Shown: positions 27,440 through 37,051, counted from the stretch's first letter. The stretch: DNA of 64,000 nucleotides from Parablautia sp. Marseille-Q6255 (GCF_951230155.1 NZ_CATNVD010000001.1:124001-188000), one strand, 5' to 3'. The notes: a model not told the origin generated them from the letters alone. Made by a program: numbers and translations.

Positions 27440-27984
27440 AGCAATGGATAGAAAAATTAAAGCAGATGAAAAAAGACCAGATCATGATCCTGCTCCTGGC
27501 AGGATGTCTGCTTCTGGTCATTTCCGTACCAACAGATCCGGCTTCCGTGCCGGATGAGCAGGAAGGAAAGGAGACAGAAGCGCCCGTGTATCTTTCCTCC
27601 GGCTCTCAGACACAGGAGCTGGAAAAAAAATTACAGACAATCCTAAGTCACGTAGAGGGCATTGGAAAGGCAGAGGTCATGCTGACGTTAAAATCCAACG
27701 GCAGGAAAATTGTAGAAAAAGACAGGGAGGAATCCGAAGCGCAGCAGCAGTCAGAAAACAGCAGCTCCCAGGAGCATGACCGCACAGAACATACCGTTTT
27801 GCAAAAAGACAGCACCGGAAAGGAAAGCCCCTATGTTGCGGAGGAGCTAAAGCCAGAGGTATCCGGTGTCCTTGTGATCGCCCAGGGCGGCGATAACCCA
27901 CAGACAGTTTCTGAAATAACCGAAGCAGTAATGGCATTATTCGGAGTAGAAGCGCATAAAATCAAAGTAATGAAGATGGAATAA
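27436..27984 (+). CDS. spoIIIAG: Stage III sporulation protein AG
   Basis: A 182-residue SpoIIIAG. One N-terminal membrane helix (IMILLLAGCLLLVISV) is followed by the ring-building domain (LEKKLQTILSHVEGIGKAEVMLTLKSNG and GVLVIAQGGDNPQTVSEITEAVMALFGVEAHKI), interrupted by a Ser/Gln/Glu-rich insertion. It builds a ring in the intermembrane space around the engulfed forespore. Confidence 0.93.
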   Translation: MKQWIEKLKQMKKDQIMILLLAGCLLLVISVPTDPASVPDEQEGKETEAPVYLSSGSQTQELEKKLQTILSHVEGIGKAEVMLTLKSNGRKIVEKDREESEAQQQSENSSSQEHDRTEHTVLQKDSTGKESPYVAEELKPEVSGVLVIAQGGDNPQTVSEITEAVMALFGVEAHKIKVMKME

Positions 27985-27994
27985 GGAGGAACTT

Positions 27995-28666
27995 GTGAAA
28001 CGGATTTTTAAGAAAAACCAAATCATCATCACAACACTGGCAATCATGATCGCAATTGCCGGCTACCTGAATTATTCAGGCAAAATTCTGGACGAGAAAG
28101 CAGATACAGTAAGCACAGACGACAGCGCAGTACTGGTAGCAGATACGGGGGCGGGAGAAGGAGCGGATACATATCTGGATACTTATTCGGATATCGTCAG
28201 CCTCGATGGCGATGCCACACAGGAAGCTTCCCTGGATGAAGCCGATTCAGAAGCAGGTGTTGGAGAAGCAGTTCTTGCAAGCTCTGCTGCCAGCGACAGT
28301 ATCCTGGCTTCCGCGCGTCTGAACCGCGAACAGGTTCGGGCGAAAAGCAAAGAAACGCTTCTCGAAGTCATTAACAATACAAATGTGACAGAAGATCAGA
28401 AGCAAAATGCAGTCTCCGCCATGACACAGATGACTCAGATTGCGGAGCAGGAAGCCGCTGCAGAACTGCTGCTGGAAGCAAAGGGCTTTGCCGGATGTAT
28501 TGTCAGCATTACCGATGGTGTTGCGGACGTAGTAGTAAGCCAGGCCGAGCTAAGTGACGCACAAAGAGCTCAGATCGAAGATATTGTCAAGCGAAAAACA
28601 GAAATCCCGGGAGAAAATATCGTTATCACTCCACAGGAACAGGTCGGAGAAACCTTCACAAAATAA
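27995..28666 (+). CDS. spoIIIAH: Stage III sporulation protein AH
   Basis: A 223-residue SpoIIIAH. A single N-terminal membrane helix (IIITTLAIMIAIAGYLNY) is followed by an acidic linker and a YscJ/FliF-like domain (LLEAKGFAGCIVSITDGVADVVV). In Bacillus this protein contacts forespore SpoIIQ across the septum. GTG 27995 is the start, after AAGGAGG. It is the last gene of the operon. Confidence 0.93.
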   Translation: MKRIFKKNQIIITTLAIMIAIAGYLNYSGKILDEKADTVSTDDSAVLVADTGAGEGADTYLDTYSDIVSLDGDATQEASLDEADSEAGVGEAVLASSAASDSILASARLNREQVRAKSKETLLEVINNTNVTEDQKQNAVSAMTQMTQIAEQEAAAELLLEAKGFAGCIVSITDGVADVVVSQAELSDAQRAQIEDIVKRKTEIPGENIVITPQEQVGETFTK

Positions 28667-28673
28667 TCCAGTA

Positions 28674-28732
28674 TCTATCACGAGATCCCCCGCAGCCTTC
28701 GGGCGTCCAGGCGGGGGATCGCACGTGATAGA
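28674..28732 (+). terminator. Very stable hairpin after spoIIIAH
   Basis: TCTATCAC plus GATCCCCCGC (28674-28693) pair with GCGGGGGATC plus GTGATAGA (28711-28732) around AGCCTTCGGGCGTCCAG. The stem is about 18 base pairs. No T-run follows, so it may be a processing or stability element instead of an intrinsic terminator. Confidence 0.6.
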
Positions 28733-28839
28733 ACGCATTCCCCTTCCAAAGATTTCTTTTATACTATACCAGTCGTCCGGAATTAGGTCTGGATTTTTAC
28801 AGCTGCGTATGATAAGATACTTGCATAATCAAAATGCTC

Positions 28840-28875
28840 AGAAATGATACAGAGGCTGTTTCCTGCATCATTTCT
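28840..28875 (+). other. Leader hairpin upstream of the nucleotidyltransferase gene
   Basis: AGAAATGATACAG (28840-28852) pairs with CTGCATCATTTCT (28863-28875), one mismatch in 13. It lies 18 bases before the start codon and just before the GGGAGA ribosome site. Confidence 0.5.
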
Positions 28876-28893
28876 GAAAAAACGGGAGAAAAA

Positions 28894-29817
28894 ATGAAAA
28901 ATACTACTTTAGTCATTATGGCCGCCGGGATCGGCAGCCGCTTTGGCGGAGGGATCAAGCAGCTGACACCGTTTGGTCCTTCCGGCGAGATCATCATGGA
29001 TTATTCTATTTACGATGCCATAAAAGCAGGCTTCAACAAGGTCGTTTTTGTCATCCGCAAAAGCATGCTGGATGATTTCAAGGCCATAATCGGGAACCGG
29101 ATCGAGAAGCTCATTCCTGTTGCCTATGCTTTCCAGGAAATGGATGATCTGCCGGACGGCTACAGTGTCCCGGAAGGACGCGTAAAGCCTTGGGGAACAG
29201 GGCAGGCGATTCTCGCATGCCGCGGGATCGTACAGGAACCCTTCGCAGTAATCAACGCAGATGATTACTATGGCCAGGATGCCTTTTATAAAGTACATGA
29301 CTATCTTGTACATACCGCACCACAGCATGATTCCAAATATCATTTTTGTATGGCAGGCTTCATTTTGAAAAATACACTTTCTGAAAACGGAGGTGTTACA
29401 AGAGGTATCTGCCGTCTGGATGAAAACGGAGCATTAACACAGATCTGTGAAACACACAATATCATCAAAACCGCGGATGGGGCAGCCGTTTTATCAGAGG
29501 ATCATACGCTTACTCCACTGGATCCGGATGGTCTTGTTTCCATGAATTTCTGGGGATTTACACCCGATTTTATAGAGATTCTGGAAAACGGATTTGCAGA
29601 ATTTCTCTCAGCAATGAAAGGCAATGAATTAAAGGCGGAATATCTGCTCCCGACGATCGTGGATGATCTGCTCAAAAAAGAACAGGTGACGCTCTCTGTG
29701 CTTCCATCTGCAGACCGCTGGTTTGGCGTTACCTTCAAAGAAGATACGCCTGTCGTAAAGCAGGCATTTGCAGATCTGATCGCACAGGGTATCTACAGCG
29801 AAAATTTATTTGGATAA
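28894..29817 (+). CDS. Sugar-phosphate nucleotidyltransferase-like protein
   Basis: A 307-residue protein of the NTP-transferase superfamily. The nucleotide-binding motif is MAAGIGSRFGGGIKQ, close to the GxGTRxxP..K signature, and VINADDYYG is the metal-binding region. KPWGTGQAILACR matches nucleotidyltransferases such as UTP-glucose-1-phosphate enzymes but the overall protein differs from GalU. The substrate is therefore open. ATG 28894 follows GGGAGA. It is not part of an obvious polysaccharide cluster. Confidence 0.8.
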   Translation: MKNTTLVIMAAGIGSRFGGGIKQLTPFGPSGEIIMDYSIYDAIKAGFNKVVFVIRKSMLDDFKAIIGNRIEKLIPVAYAFQEMDDLPDGYSVPEGRVKPWGTGQAILACRGIVQEPFAVINADDYYGQDAFYKVHDYLVHTAPQHDSKYHFCMAGFILKNTLSENGGVTRGICRLDENGALTQICETHNIIKTADGAAVLSEDHTLTPLDPDGLVSMNFWGFTPDFIEILENGFAEFLSAMKGNELKAEYLLPTIVDDLLKKEQVTLSVLPSADRWFGVTFKEDTPVVKQAFADLIAQGIYSENLFG

Positions 29818-29831
29818 TTGAAAATTTTTTC

Positions 29832-29860
29832 TTTACAACAAAAAACATTTCTAGTAAAAT
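29832..29860 (+). promoter_or_regulatory. tRNA-Pro promoter
   Basis: TTTACA (29832-29837), 17-base spacer, TAAAAT (29855-29860), about ten bases before the mature tRNA. Confidence 0.65.
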
Positions 29861-29870
29861 AGAAATGTTC

Positions 29871-29944
29871 CGGGGTATGGCGTAGCTTGGTAGCGCGCTC
29901 GGCTGGGGGCCGAGAGGTCGCAGGTTCAAATCCTGTTGCCCCGA
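29871..29944 (+). tRNA. tRNA-Pro (anticodon GGG)
   Basis: A full cloverleaf can be drawn: acceptor CGGGGTA with TGCCCCG, D arm GGCGTAGCTTGGTAGC, anticodon stem CTCGG-CCGAG with loop CTGGGGG (anticodon GGG) and T arm GCAGGTTCAAATCCTGT. The discriminator is A and the CCA end is not encoded. Confidence 0.96.
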
Positions 29945-29987
29945 TTTTCGTTGTACATTCAAGGTTTTGAAATGTTTCAGACATTGT

Positions 29988-30035
29988 AATAAGTCTATAA
30001 TCAGTTCTTGTATGAGAATCAATTATAGACTTATT
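29988..30035. terminator. Terminator between tRNA-Pro and the Uma2 gene
   Basis: Perfect 14-base stem AATAAGTCTATAAT (29988-30001) with ATTATAGACTTATT (30022-30035), followed by TTTATA. It ends the tRNA transcript and could also serve the convergent Uma2 gene. Confidence 0.78.
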
Positions 30036-30108
30036 TTTATACCTGAATATTGAAGATGAGAAATTGTCAATGAATTTTCTTACGCTGTCTCAAATCAGCT
30101 TTTCGCCT

Positions 30109-30663
30109 TTATTTTTTAGATGAAATATCCAGTTCTGAAAAATTAATTTCAAAATTGTCAAAAATCCTGACCTTGACAGTATCCGAGAAGGTATACTCAC
30201 TGTATTCTTCTTTTTCAAAATAGTGTACGGTGATTCTATTTTTTTCGCGGTCTACAATCCAGTATTCGCGCACACCGGAGTTTAAATATTTAATCATTTT
30301 TTTGCCGTAATCCATGTTGCGTGTAGACGGTGAAACCACTTCTATAATTAGATCGGGCGCACCCTTGCAGCCTTCCTCTGTAAGCTTAGATTCGTCACAG
30401 ACTACCATAAGATCAGGTTCTAAATAGTTTTTATTGTTTTCACTCAAAAATACGGCGTATGGAGCAAAAAGTACCTTGCATTTTCCACTTTTGGAATTGA
30501 TATAGTTGCCAATTTTTAAGTGTAGCCATCCAGTAATATGCTGGTGTGTCCTTGTCGGTGATGCCTGATAATAAATCTGACCGTCAATCAGCTCGGCCCT
30601 CACGTTTTCAGGTAAAGCAAAAATATCCTCTATGGTATAGGTTTTTTCCTGTGATAATGCCAT
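30109..30663 (-). CDS. Uma2 family (DUF820) PD-(D/E)XK-type protein
   Basis: A 184-residue Uma2/DUF820 protein with a restriction-endonuclease-like fold. The putative active site is seen as EPDLMVVCD followed by [11 protein letters not shown] (Asp, then E-x-V in place of E-x-K) and [21 protein letters not shown]. These proteins are very common in cyanobacteria and patchy in Firmicutes; function is unknown. It is AT-richer than its neighbours, and the 29.8-30.7 kb stretch with the tRNA looks like a small inserted segment. GGAGGGATTCGC precedes the ATG. Confidence 0.87.
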   Translation of the reverse strand: MALSQEKTYTIEDIFALPENVRAELIDGQIYYQASPTRTHQHITGWLHLKIGNYINSKSGKCKVLFAPYAVFLSENNKNYLEPDLMVVCDESKLTEEGCKGAPDLIIEVVSPSTRNMDYGKKMIKYLNSGVREYWIVDREKNRITVHYFEKEEYSEYTFSDTVKVRIFDNFEINFSELDISSKK

Positions 30664-30734
30664 GCGAATCCCTCCTTGCGTTTATGATGAAAAATTGTCA
30701 GTTTTTAAAGAGCAACTGCGTTGTTACTTTTCTT

Positions 30735-30764
30735 ATTTTATCATATCTGTAAATAATTCCGCAA
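30735..30764 (-). promoter_or_regulatory. Candidate promoter of the Uma2 gene
   Basis: On the minus strand TTGCGG (30764-30759), 18 bases, TAAAAT (30740-30735). Spacing is acceptable and the -35 box is imperfect. Confidence 0.4.
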
Positions 30765-30814
30765 CGCTCCAATCCTTAAATTGTCCGGATCTACATTTTT
30801 TTGCAAAAAAACCA

Positions 30815-30843
30815 TTGACGCTTGTCACGAGATGTGCTATCTT
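30815..30843 (+). promoter_or_regulatory. rplU operon promoter
   Basis: TTGACG (30815-30820), 17-base spacer, TATCTT (30838-30843), leading into an 80-base leader. Confidence 0.65.
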
Positions 30844-30846
30844 AAT

Positions 30847-30920
30847 AAAGTATGCCGCACAAAGAGGTAAAAGTGTCTACGGACCACCGAATTTGGCGAG
30901 TAAAGATTATGGGAGGTGCC
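30847..30920 (+). promoter_or_regulatory. Putative L21 leader RNA
   Basis: The 5' untranslated region of rplU, with GTATGCCGCACAAAGAGGTAAAAG and CGGACCACCGAA elements, is positioned and sized like the L21 leader found before rplU in Firmicutes, thought to be an autoregulatory target of L21. Assignment is by position and general look; I could not align it to a covariance model. Confidence 0.5.
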
Positions 30921-30922
30921 AT

Positions 30923-31228
30923 ATGTACGCAATTATTGCAACAGGTGGTAAACAGTACAAAGTAGCCGAAGGCGATATCATTAACGTAGAAAAGCTTGGT
31001 GTTGAAGCTGGTGAAACTGTTACGTTTGATCAGGTGCTTGCAGTAAGCAATGACGGTCTTAAGGTTGGTTCTGATGTAGCAGACGCAACTGTTACAGCTA
31101 CAGTAGTAAAGAACGACAAGGCTAAAAAAGTCATCGTTTACAAGTACAAGAGAAAAACAGGTTACCACAAGAAAAACGGTCACAGACAGCAGTACACACA
31201 GGTTAAGATCGAAAAGATCAACGGTTAA
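30923..31228 (+). CDS. rplU: 50S ribosomal protein L21
   Basis: A 101-residue L21, a 50S protein binding 23S rRNA. The opening [19 protein letters not shown] and the end [21 protein letters not shown] are diagnostic. ATG 30923 follows GGGAGGTG. It is the first gene of rplU-prp-rpmA. Confidence 0.97.
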   Translation: MYAIIATGGKQYKVAEGDIINVEKLGVEAGETVTFDQVLAVSNDGLKVGSDVADATVTATVVKNDKAKKVIVYKYKRKTGYHKKNGHRQQYTQVKIEKING

Positions 31229-31234
31229 TCTGGT

Positions 31235-31561
31235 ATGATCCGGTTTACCGTGTGGAAATCTGGAGATCAGTACAGCGGCTTTCGATGCGCCGGACATGCC
31301 GGATTCGCAGATGCGGGATCAGATATCGTATGTTCTGCAGTTTCTGCTTTAACATTCAATACTGTGAATTCAATCGAGAAGTTTACAGATGACGCATTTA
31401 CAGTAGAAGCAGGAAAAGACGGCGGTATGCTTACGGTAAGGTTCCCGGAAACACTCAGTGGGAAAGCTGTATTGCTGATGGACAGCCTTATTCTCGGTAT
31501 TGAGAGTATTCAGGCTGATTACGGAAATGAATATATTACCCTGACATCTGAGGAGGTGTAA
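31235..31561 (+). CDS. prp: Ribosomal-processing cysteine protease Prp
   Basis: A 108-residue Prp (YsxB) protease. The catalytic His is in GHAGFA and Cys in [10 protein letters not shown]. In Firmicutes Prp removes the N-terminal extension of L27 before assembly. The substrate is encoded right after it, with its LQFF cleavage sequence, so the function is well supported. It lies between rplU and rpmA as usual. Confidence 0.95.
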   Translation: MIRFTVWKSGDQYSGFRCAGHAGFADAGSDIVCSAVSALTFNTVNSIEKFTDDAFTVEAGKDGGMLTVRFPETLSGKAVLLMDSLILGIESIQADYGNEYITLTSEEV

Positions 31562-31563
31562 CT

Positions 31564-31851
31564 ATGTTGAAGATGAACCTTCAGTTCTTCGCTCATAAAA
31601 AGGGAGTTGGTTCTACAAAGAACGGACGTGATTCCGAGTCTAAAAGACTTGGCGCCAAGAGAGCGGACGGACAGTTTGTAAAAGCTGGAAACATTCTTTA
31701 CAGACAGCGCGGTACTAAGATCCATCCGGGTCTGAACGTAGGTCGTGGCGGTGATGATACACTGTTCGCTACAGCAGACGGTATCGTAAGATTTGAGAGA
31801 AAAGGAAGAGACAAGAAGCAGGTTTCTGTACTTCCGGTAGCAGCAGAATAA
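31564..31851 (+). CDS. rpmA: 50S ribosomal protein L27 (with cleavable N-terminus)
   Basis: A 95-residue L27 precursor beginning [21 protein letters not shown]. The nine-residue extension ending LQFF is the Prp cleavage signal of Firmicutes; mature L27 starts AHKKG and reaches the peptidyl transferase centre. It starts two bases after the prp stop. A terminator follows. Confidence 0.97.
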   Translation: MLKMNLQFFAHKKGVGSTKNGRDSESKRLGAKRADGQFVKAGNILYRQRGTKIHPGLNVGRGGDDTLFATADGIVRFERKGRDKKQVSVLPVAAE

Positions 31852-31860
31852 TTGACACAG

Positions 31861-31894
31861 GCTTCAAATCATCATATGGTTTGAAGCTTGTTTT
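31861..31894 (+). terminator. Terminator after rpmA
   Basis: GCTTCAAA (31861-31868) pairs with TTTGAAGC (31880-31887), followed by TTGTTTTG. It probably separates the ribosomal genes from obgE, partially or fully. Confidence 0.7.
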
Positions 31895-31908
31895 GTATTA
31901 TATGATAG

Positions 31909-33219
<1,311 letters not shown>

Positions 33220-33240
33220 ACAAAACAGAATCTACGGCGC

Positions 33241-33275
33241 ATTTAGTTTACATAATTTAATTATGTAAACTAAAT
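33241..33275. promoter_or_regulatory. Perfect 15+5+15 palindrome between obgE and yhbY
   Basis: ATTTAGTTTACATAA (33241-33255), five-base spacer, TTATGTAAACTAAAT (33261-33275). Such an AT-rich perfect dyad resembles a repressor operator or a weak hairpin; there is no T-run. No regulator can be named. Confidence 0.55.
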
Positions 33276-33301
33276 GTTCTGCTTGAAAAATGGAGGAGAT
33301 T

Positions 33302-33610
33302 ATGACAAGCAAACAGCGTGCTTATTTAAAGAGTCTGGCTATGACTATGGAACCGATCTTTCAGATCGGAAAATCAAGTCTCACGCCAGAAAATACCCAG
33401 GCGATCGGCGAGGCGCTCGACGCAAGGGAGCTGATCAAGATCAGCGTGCTCCAAAACTGTATGGACGATCCCCATGAGCTGGCGCAGGTCGTGGCAGAGC
33501 GCACTCGTTCTCAGGTGGTGCAGGTCATCGGGAAAAAAATTGTCCTTTATAAAGAAGGCAAAGACAATAAGAAAAAAATTGAATTGCCTCAGAAAGCAAA
33601 AAAATCCTGA
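33302..33610 (+). CDS. yhbY: YhbY family RNA-binding (CRM domain) protein
   Basis: A 102-residue CRM-domain protein. Family features are LKSLAMTMEPIFQIGKSSLT and RTRSQVVQVIGKKIVLYKE. YhbY associates with pre-50S particles in E. coli. ATG 33302 follows GGAGGAG; the ATG at 33290 is too close to it. Context (obgE, nadD, rsfS) is the usual one. Confidence 0.94.
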   Translation: MTSKQRAYLKSLAMTMEPIFQIGKSSLTPENTQAIGEALDARELIKISVLQNCMDDPHELAQVVAERTRSQVVQVIGKKIVLYKEGKDNKKKIELPQKAKKS

Positions 33611-33627
33611 TACAGAGGTGAATGGTC

Positions 33628-34269
33628 ATGGAGGCAGACAGAAAGCTTCGCGTAGGAATCATGGGCGGCACATTTGATCCGATCCATCATGGACATCTGA
33701 TTCTGGCTGAATGTGCATACGAGCAGTACCAGCTGGATCATATCCTTTTCCTGCCGTCCGGCAATCCTCCGCACAAGCAGTATCGTCCGGACGGCGCTTC
33801 GGGCCGCGACCGGATGAATATGGTTGCTCTGGCGATCGCGGATAATCCGCACTTTTCTCTGGAAGCAGATGAGATGGAGCGTTCCGGTTATACTTATACG
33901 TACGAAACACTGCAGGTGCTGCAGCACAACCATCCGGATACAGAGTATTTTTTTATCATTGGAGCGGATTCTCTGATGGCTTTTGATACCTGGAAATATC
34001 CGGAGATCATCTGCCGGTACTGTACGCTTCTGACTGCTGTCAGAGATGATCTTCCCTTTGACGCCATGCAGCGCAAAGCAGAAGAGCTCAAACGCAGCTA
34101 CGGTGCAAAAATACTTTTTCTTGACAGCCCGGAGCTGGATATTTCATCGACCGCGCTGCGCAGCCGTTTCCGCAATAACCGCACACTGCGTTATTACGTA
34201 CCGGACTGCGTGCTTGAGTATATCGAACAAAACGGCCTGTACAAAGATACACAGAACACAAAAGAATAG
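33628..34269 (+). CDS. nadD: Nicotinate-nucleotide adenylyltransferase
   Basis: A 213-residue NadD, which adenylylates nicotinate mononucleotide in NAD synthesis. The nucleotidyltransferase motif GTFDPIHHGHL and the C-terminal SSTALRSRF (ISSTxIR type) are present. ATG 33628 is chosen because AGAGGTGA ends directly before ATG 33622. It is followed by yqeK. Confidence 0.95.
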   Translation: MEADRKLRVGIMGGTFDPIHHGHLILAECAYEQYQLDHILFLPSGNPPHKQYRPDGASGRDRMNMVALAIADNPHFSLEADEMERSGYTYTYETLQVLQHNHPDTEYFFIIGADSLMAFDTWKYPEIICRYCTLLTAVRDDLPFDAMQRKAEELKRSYGAKILFLDSPELDISSTALRSRFRNNRTLRYYVPDCVLEYIEQNGLYKDTQNTKE

Positions 34270-34290
34270 ACCCTGGAAGGACGAAGCAGG

Positions 34291-34881
34291 ATGGATGGAT
34301 ACAACATTTTAAAAATGCAGAAAAAACTGAAAAAATATATGGATGAAATGCGCTTTTGGCACACACTTGGCGTTATGTATACCGCCGCGTCTCTTGCCAT
34401 GCGCTATGGAGAAGACATCGAGAAAGCTCAGGTTGCCGGGCTTCTCCACGATTGTGCCAAATGTATCCCAAATGAAAAAAAACTGAAGCTTTGCCGCCAG
34501 AATCATATCCCTGTCTCAGAAACTGAGCAAAACGCTCCCTTTTTACTGCACGCGCGGCTCGGAGCGTATATTGCCGCAAAAAAATATGATATAACTGATC
34601 CTGAAATTTTAAGCGCAATCGAATTTCATACAACAGGCAGGCCCCAGATGACTCTGCTGGAAAAAATCATCTTTACCGCGGACTACATCGAGCCAATGCG
34701 AAATAAGGCTGCCGGTCTGGATGCCATACGCCGTATGGCATTTGAAGATATTGACTGTGCTGTTTATACAATACTGAAAGATACTTTAACTTTTCTGGAA
34801 AAAGAAAAAACTTGTCTTGATAACCAGACGGTAATAGCATATAATTACTATAAAAAACTTATGGAAAAAACGGAGGTATGA
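34291..34881 (+). CDS. yqeK: YqeK-type HD phosphohydrolase
   Basis: A 196-residue HD-domain enzyme of the YqeK family, members of which are symmetrical diadenosine tetraphosphatases. Metal-binding residues are His in RFWHTLGV, the HD pair LLHDCAK and His in IEFHTTG, with Asp in FTADYIEP. The nadD-yqeK-rsfS order is conserved in Firmicutes. Confidence 0.93.
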   Translation: MDGYNILKMQKKLKKYMDEMRFWHTLGVMYTAASLAMRYGEDIEKAQVAGLLHDCAKCIPNEKKLKLCRQNHIPVSETEQNAPFLLHARLGAYIAAKKYDITDPEILSAIEFHTTGRPQMTLLEKIIFTADYIEPMRNKAAGLDAIRRMAFEDIDCAVYTILKDTLTFLEKEKTCLDNQTVIAYNYYKKLMEKTEV

Positions 34882-34883
34882 GA

Positions 34884-35243
34884 ATGGCAGAACATACAGC
34901 AAAAGAAATGGCACGGCTGGCGTACCATGCACTTGATGACAAAAAGGCTGTAGATATAAAACTGATCGATATTTCCGGGGTGTCCGTTCTGGCTGATTAT
35001 TTCATTATCGCCTCCGGAACAAACCGCAGTCAGGTACAGGCTCTTGCTGATAATGTAGAAGAAACACTTCATAAAGCAGGCTATCCGGTAAAGCAGACGG
35101 AAGGCTACCATACTGCAAACTGGGTGCTGCTGGACTACGGCGATATTATTGTTCACGTCTTTGATTCAGAAAACAGGCTGTTTTATGATCTGGAGCGGAT
35201 CTGGAGAGACGGAAAGAGCATCACACTGGAAGAATTATCATAA
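34884..35243 (+). CDS. rsfS: Ribosomal silencing factor RsfS
   Basis: A 119-residue RsfS/Iojap protein that binds L14 and blocks subunit joining under starvation. Signatures are LADYFIIASGTNRSQVQALADNV and GYHTANWVLLDYGDIIVHVF. ATG 34884 is preferred because CGGAGGT (34871-34877) abuts ATG 34878. It directly follows yqeK. Confidence 0.95.
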   Translation: MAEHTAKEMARLAYHALDDKKAVDIKLIDISGVSVLADYFIIASGTNRSQVQALADNVEETLHKAGYPVKQTEGYHTANWVLLDYGDIIVHVFDSENRLFYDLERIWRDGKSITLEELS

Positions 35244-35258
35244 AACAGGAGAGAGATT

Positions 35259-36062
35259 ATGACAGTAGATAAAACATTTTTGATCAAAAGCATCCAAAAA
35301 AGAGAAGAGATGATCGTGGCATACTGTGCATATACAAATATGCCGCTCGTTGTCTGTGATCCAGAAACCTTCAATGATCAGATTTTTATTTTTGATGACG
35401 AAAAGCTTCTTCAGGAGTTTGCCAAGTCCTATACAGAAAAGAAGATTCTGCTCAAAGGCATCAAATATCCGAACAAGGCTTTTCTTGGATTTTTCTCTAT
35501 GCTCTATACGATCGGTGTGAATGAACTCGTATTTGTAAAAGAGTCCTCACGGGAATTTCTCGAACTGGAAGAGCTTGTAAAAAAGCCTGATTTCTCAGCG
35601 CTGCCAAGAGAGCAGCAGCCGCTGTCCAATCCGCAGCTGCAGCTGACCGGCCTTTATTTTATGCAGGAGGCTTCCCGCCCCGTACCAGTTCAGGAAAAGC
35701 CACAGATAAAAGATCTGGAAGAGGAGCTGGCTGCAAATCTTGTGAAATCCAGATATATCGTTCCGATCGAGCTGCTCGAAGGACCGGAATCTGATACCGA
35801 AAAGCTGAAAAACAGAAAGTATCGCCTGCCGATCCTCAAAAATAAAAATGATGAAATGATGCAGCCGATCTTTACCGATCCAAACGAGCTGGCAAAATTT
35901 AACCGCGAAAATAAATTTAAAGCGCTCGCAGTACCGTTTACAAATCTTCCGAAGCTTCTGGCAAAAGAATCCAAGGGCTATCTGCTTAATCCGGCAGGTT
36001 TCCATATCGCAATGCCAAGAGAGCTGCTGAGCGGTCTGGCAAAACGATTCGAGCTGTCCTGA
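35259..36062 (+). CDS. SseB family protein
   Basis: A 267-residue protein with an SseB-type C-terminal domain, seen in RYIVPIELLEGPE, LPILKNKNDEMMQPIFTDPNELAKF and KGYLLNPAGFHIAMPRELL. The N-terminal half (AYCAYTNMPLVVCDPETF) resembles a degenerate copy of the same fold. SseB proteins have no settled role in Gram-positives. It is 15 bases behind rsfS and ends at a terminator, so it belongs to the same operon. Confidence 0.82.
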   Translation: MTVDKTFLIKSIQKREEMIVAYCAYTNMPLVVCDPETFNDQIFIFDDEKLLQEFAKSYTEKKILLKGIKYPNKAFLGFFSMLYTIGVNELVFVKESSREFLELEELVKKPDFSALPREQQPLSNPQLQLTGLYFMQEASRPVPVQEKPQIKDLEEELAANLVKSRYIVPIELLEGPESDTEKLKNRKYRLPILKNKNDEMMQPIFTDPNELAKFNRENKFKALAVPFTNLPKLLAKESKGYLLNPAGFHIAMPRELLSGLAKRFELS

Positions 36063-36129
36063 CAGACAGGATCCTATAACGCCCCTCTCAGGAAATAGGT
36101 GCAGCGCAGCATATTGATATGACAGAATA

Positions 36130-36215
36130 ACAGCCCGGATCAGACTTCGTATCTGTGAATGCCCCAAAAAGGAGCAGTCCCGATACAGGTTTGATCCGGG
36201 CTGTTTTCCGTTTTT
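36130..36215 (+). terminator. Terminator after the SseB gene
   Basis: ACAGCCCGGATCA (36130-36142) pairs perfectly with TGATCCGGGCTGT (36192-36204), followed by TTTCCGTTTTT. The long loop contains a second stem (GTATC with GATAC). Confidence 0.75.
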
Positions 36216-36255
36216 CAGTTCTTCCTGTGTACTGTGCGGTATCTGCCTTATGACC

Positions 36256-36873
36256 TTATGAAAAGAAACGGAACACGCCAAATACCTTTCCCAGAATCTG
36301 GCAGTCGTCCACAAGGATCGGATCCATCGTATCATTTTCCGGCTGAAGACGGATATGGCCCTTTTCTTTATAGAAAGTCTTGACTGTAGCAGAGTCGTCC
36401 ACAAGTGCAACAACCATTTCACCATTATCTGCTGTGCACTGCTGCTTCACAAGTACGCAGTCGCCGTCCATGATCCCTGCATTGATCATGCTTTCCCCCT
36501 TTACACGAAGGATAAACGACTGCTCATTCGGCATATATTCTGCCGGGATAGGAAAGTAGCTGTCGATATTCTGCTGTGCAAGGATTGGCTGTCCGGCTGC
36601 GACTGTACCCACGACCGGCACATTTACCATCTCACGGCGTACCATATTGAACGAATCATCCAGGATCTCTATCGCGCGCGGCTTCGTCGGATCACGGCGG
36701 ATATATCCGTTCTTTTCCAGTGATTCCAGATGAGAGTGAACAGAAGAGGTGGACTTCAGATTCACTGCCTGGCAGATCTCACGCACTGCCGGAGGAAATC
36801 CCCGCTCCAGTATCTCATTCTTTATATAATTCAGGATCTCTTCCTGCTTTGCCGTAATCCGTCTCTCTGACAT
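36256..36873 (-). CDS. lexA: LexA repressor
   Basis: A 205-residue SOS repressor. The N-terminal winged helix ([34 protein letters not shown]) is followed by the self-cleavage site [10 protein letters not shown] (Ala-Gly bond) and the S24 protease dyad Ser in GESMINAGI and Lys in [11 protein letters not shown] 36873 has GGGAGGG eight bases upstream; the frame extends to 36915 without such a site. Its promoter overlaps a LexA-like box, as expected for autoregulation. Confidence 0.95.
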   Translation of the reverse strand: MSERRITAKQEEILNYIKNEILERGFPPAVREICQAVNLKSTSSVHSHLESLEKNGYIRRDPTKPRAIEILDDSFNMVRREMVNVPVVGTVAAGQPILAQQNIDSYFPIPAEYMPNEQSFILRVKGESMINAGIMDGDCVLVKQQCTADNGEMVVALVDDSATVKTFYKEKGHIRLQPENDTMDPILVDDCQILGKVFGVFRFFS

Positions 36874-36905
36874 AACGGTGTCCCTCCCGTACATATGTTT
36901 TTTTA

Positions 36906-36945
36906 AGTATATCATATGCCCCCGTAAAAAGCAAACAAATGTTTC
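36906..36945 (-). promoter_or_regulatory. lexA promoter with LexA-like box
   Basis: Minus-strand TTGCTT (36934-36929), 17 bases, TATACT (36911-36906). CAAACAAATGTTTC (36932-36945) overlaps the -35 box and resembles the Gram-positive CGAAC-N4-GTTCG site with changes at the outer bases. Confidence 0.5.
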
Positions 36946-37022
36946 TTTCTGCGATGTACCGGCTTTGTATCGATTGAGAAATCCGTTAAGAAAAGGTTAA
37001 TAATTCCCTTCGTTTTGTTTTC

Positions 37023-37051
37023 TTGTTTTATTTTTCCTGCAGTGCTATAAT
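37023..37051 (+). promoter_or_regulatory. Promoter of the DUF1002 gene
   Basis: TTGTTT (37023-37028), 17-base spacer, TATAAT (37046-37051). Confidence 0.6.

Noticed and set aside
29735-30022. Minus-strand frames across the tRNA giving peptides such as ATGFEPATSRPPAE
   Set aside because: This is the well-known false protein read antisense to tRNA-Pro; the tRNA folds correctly on the plus strand.
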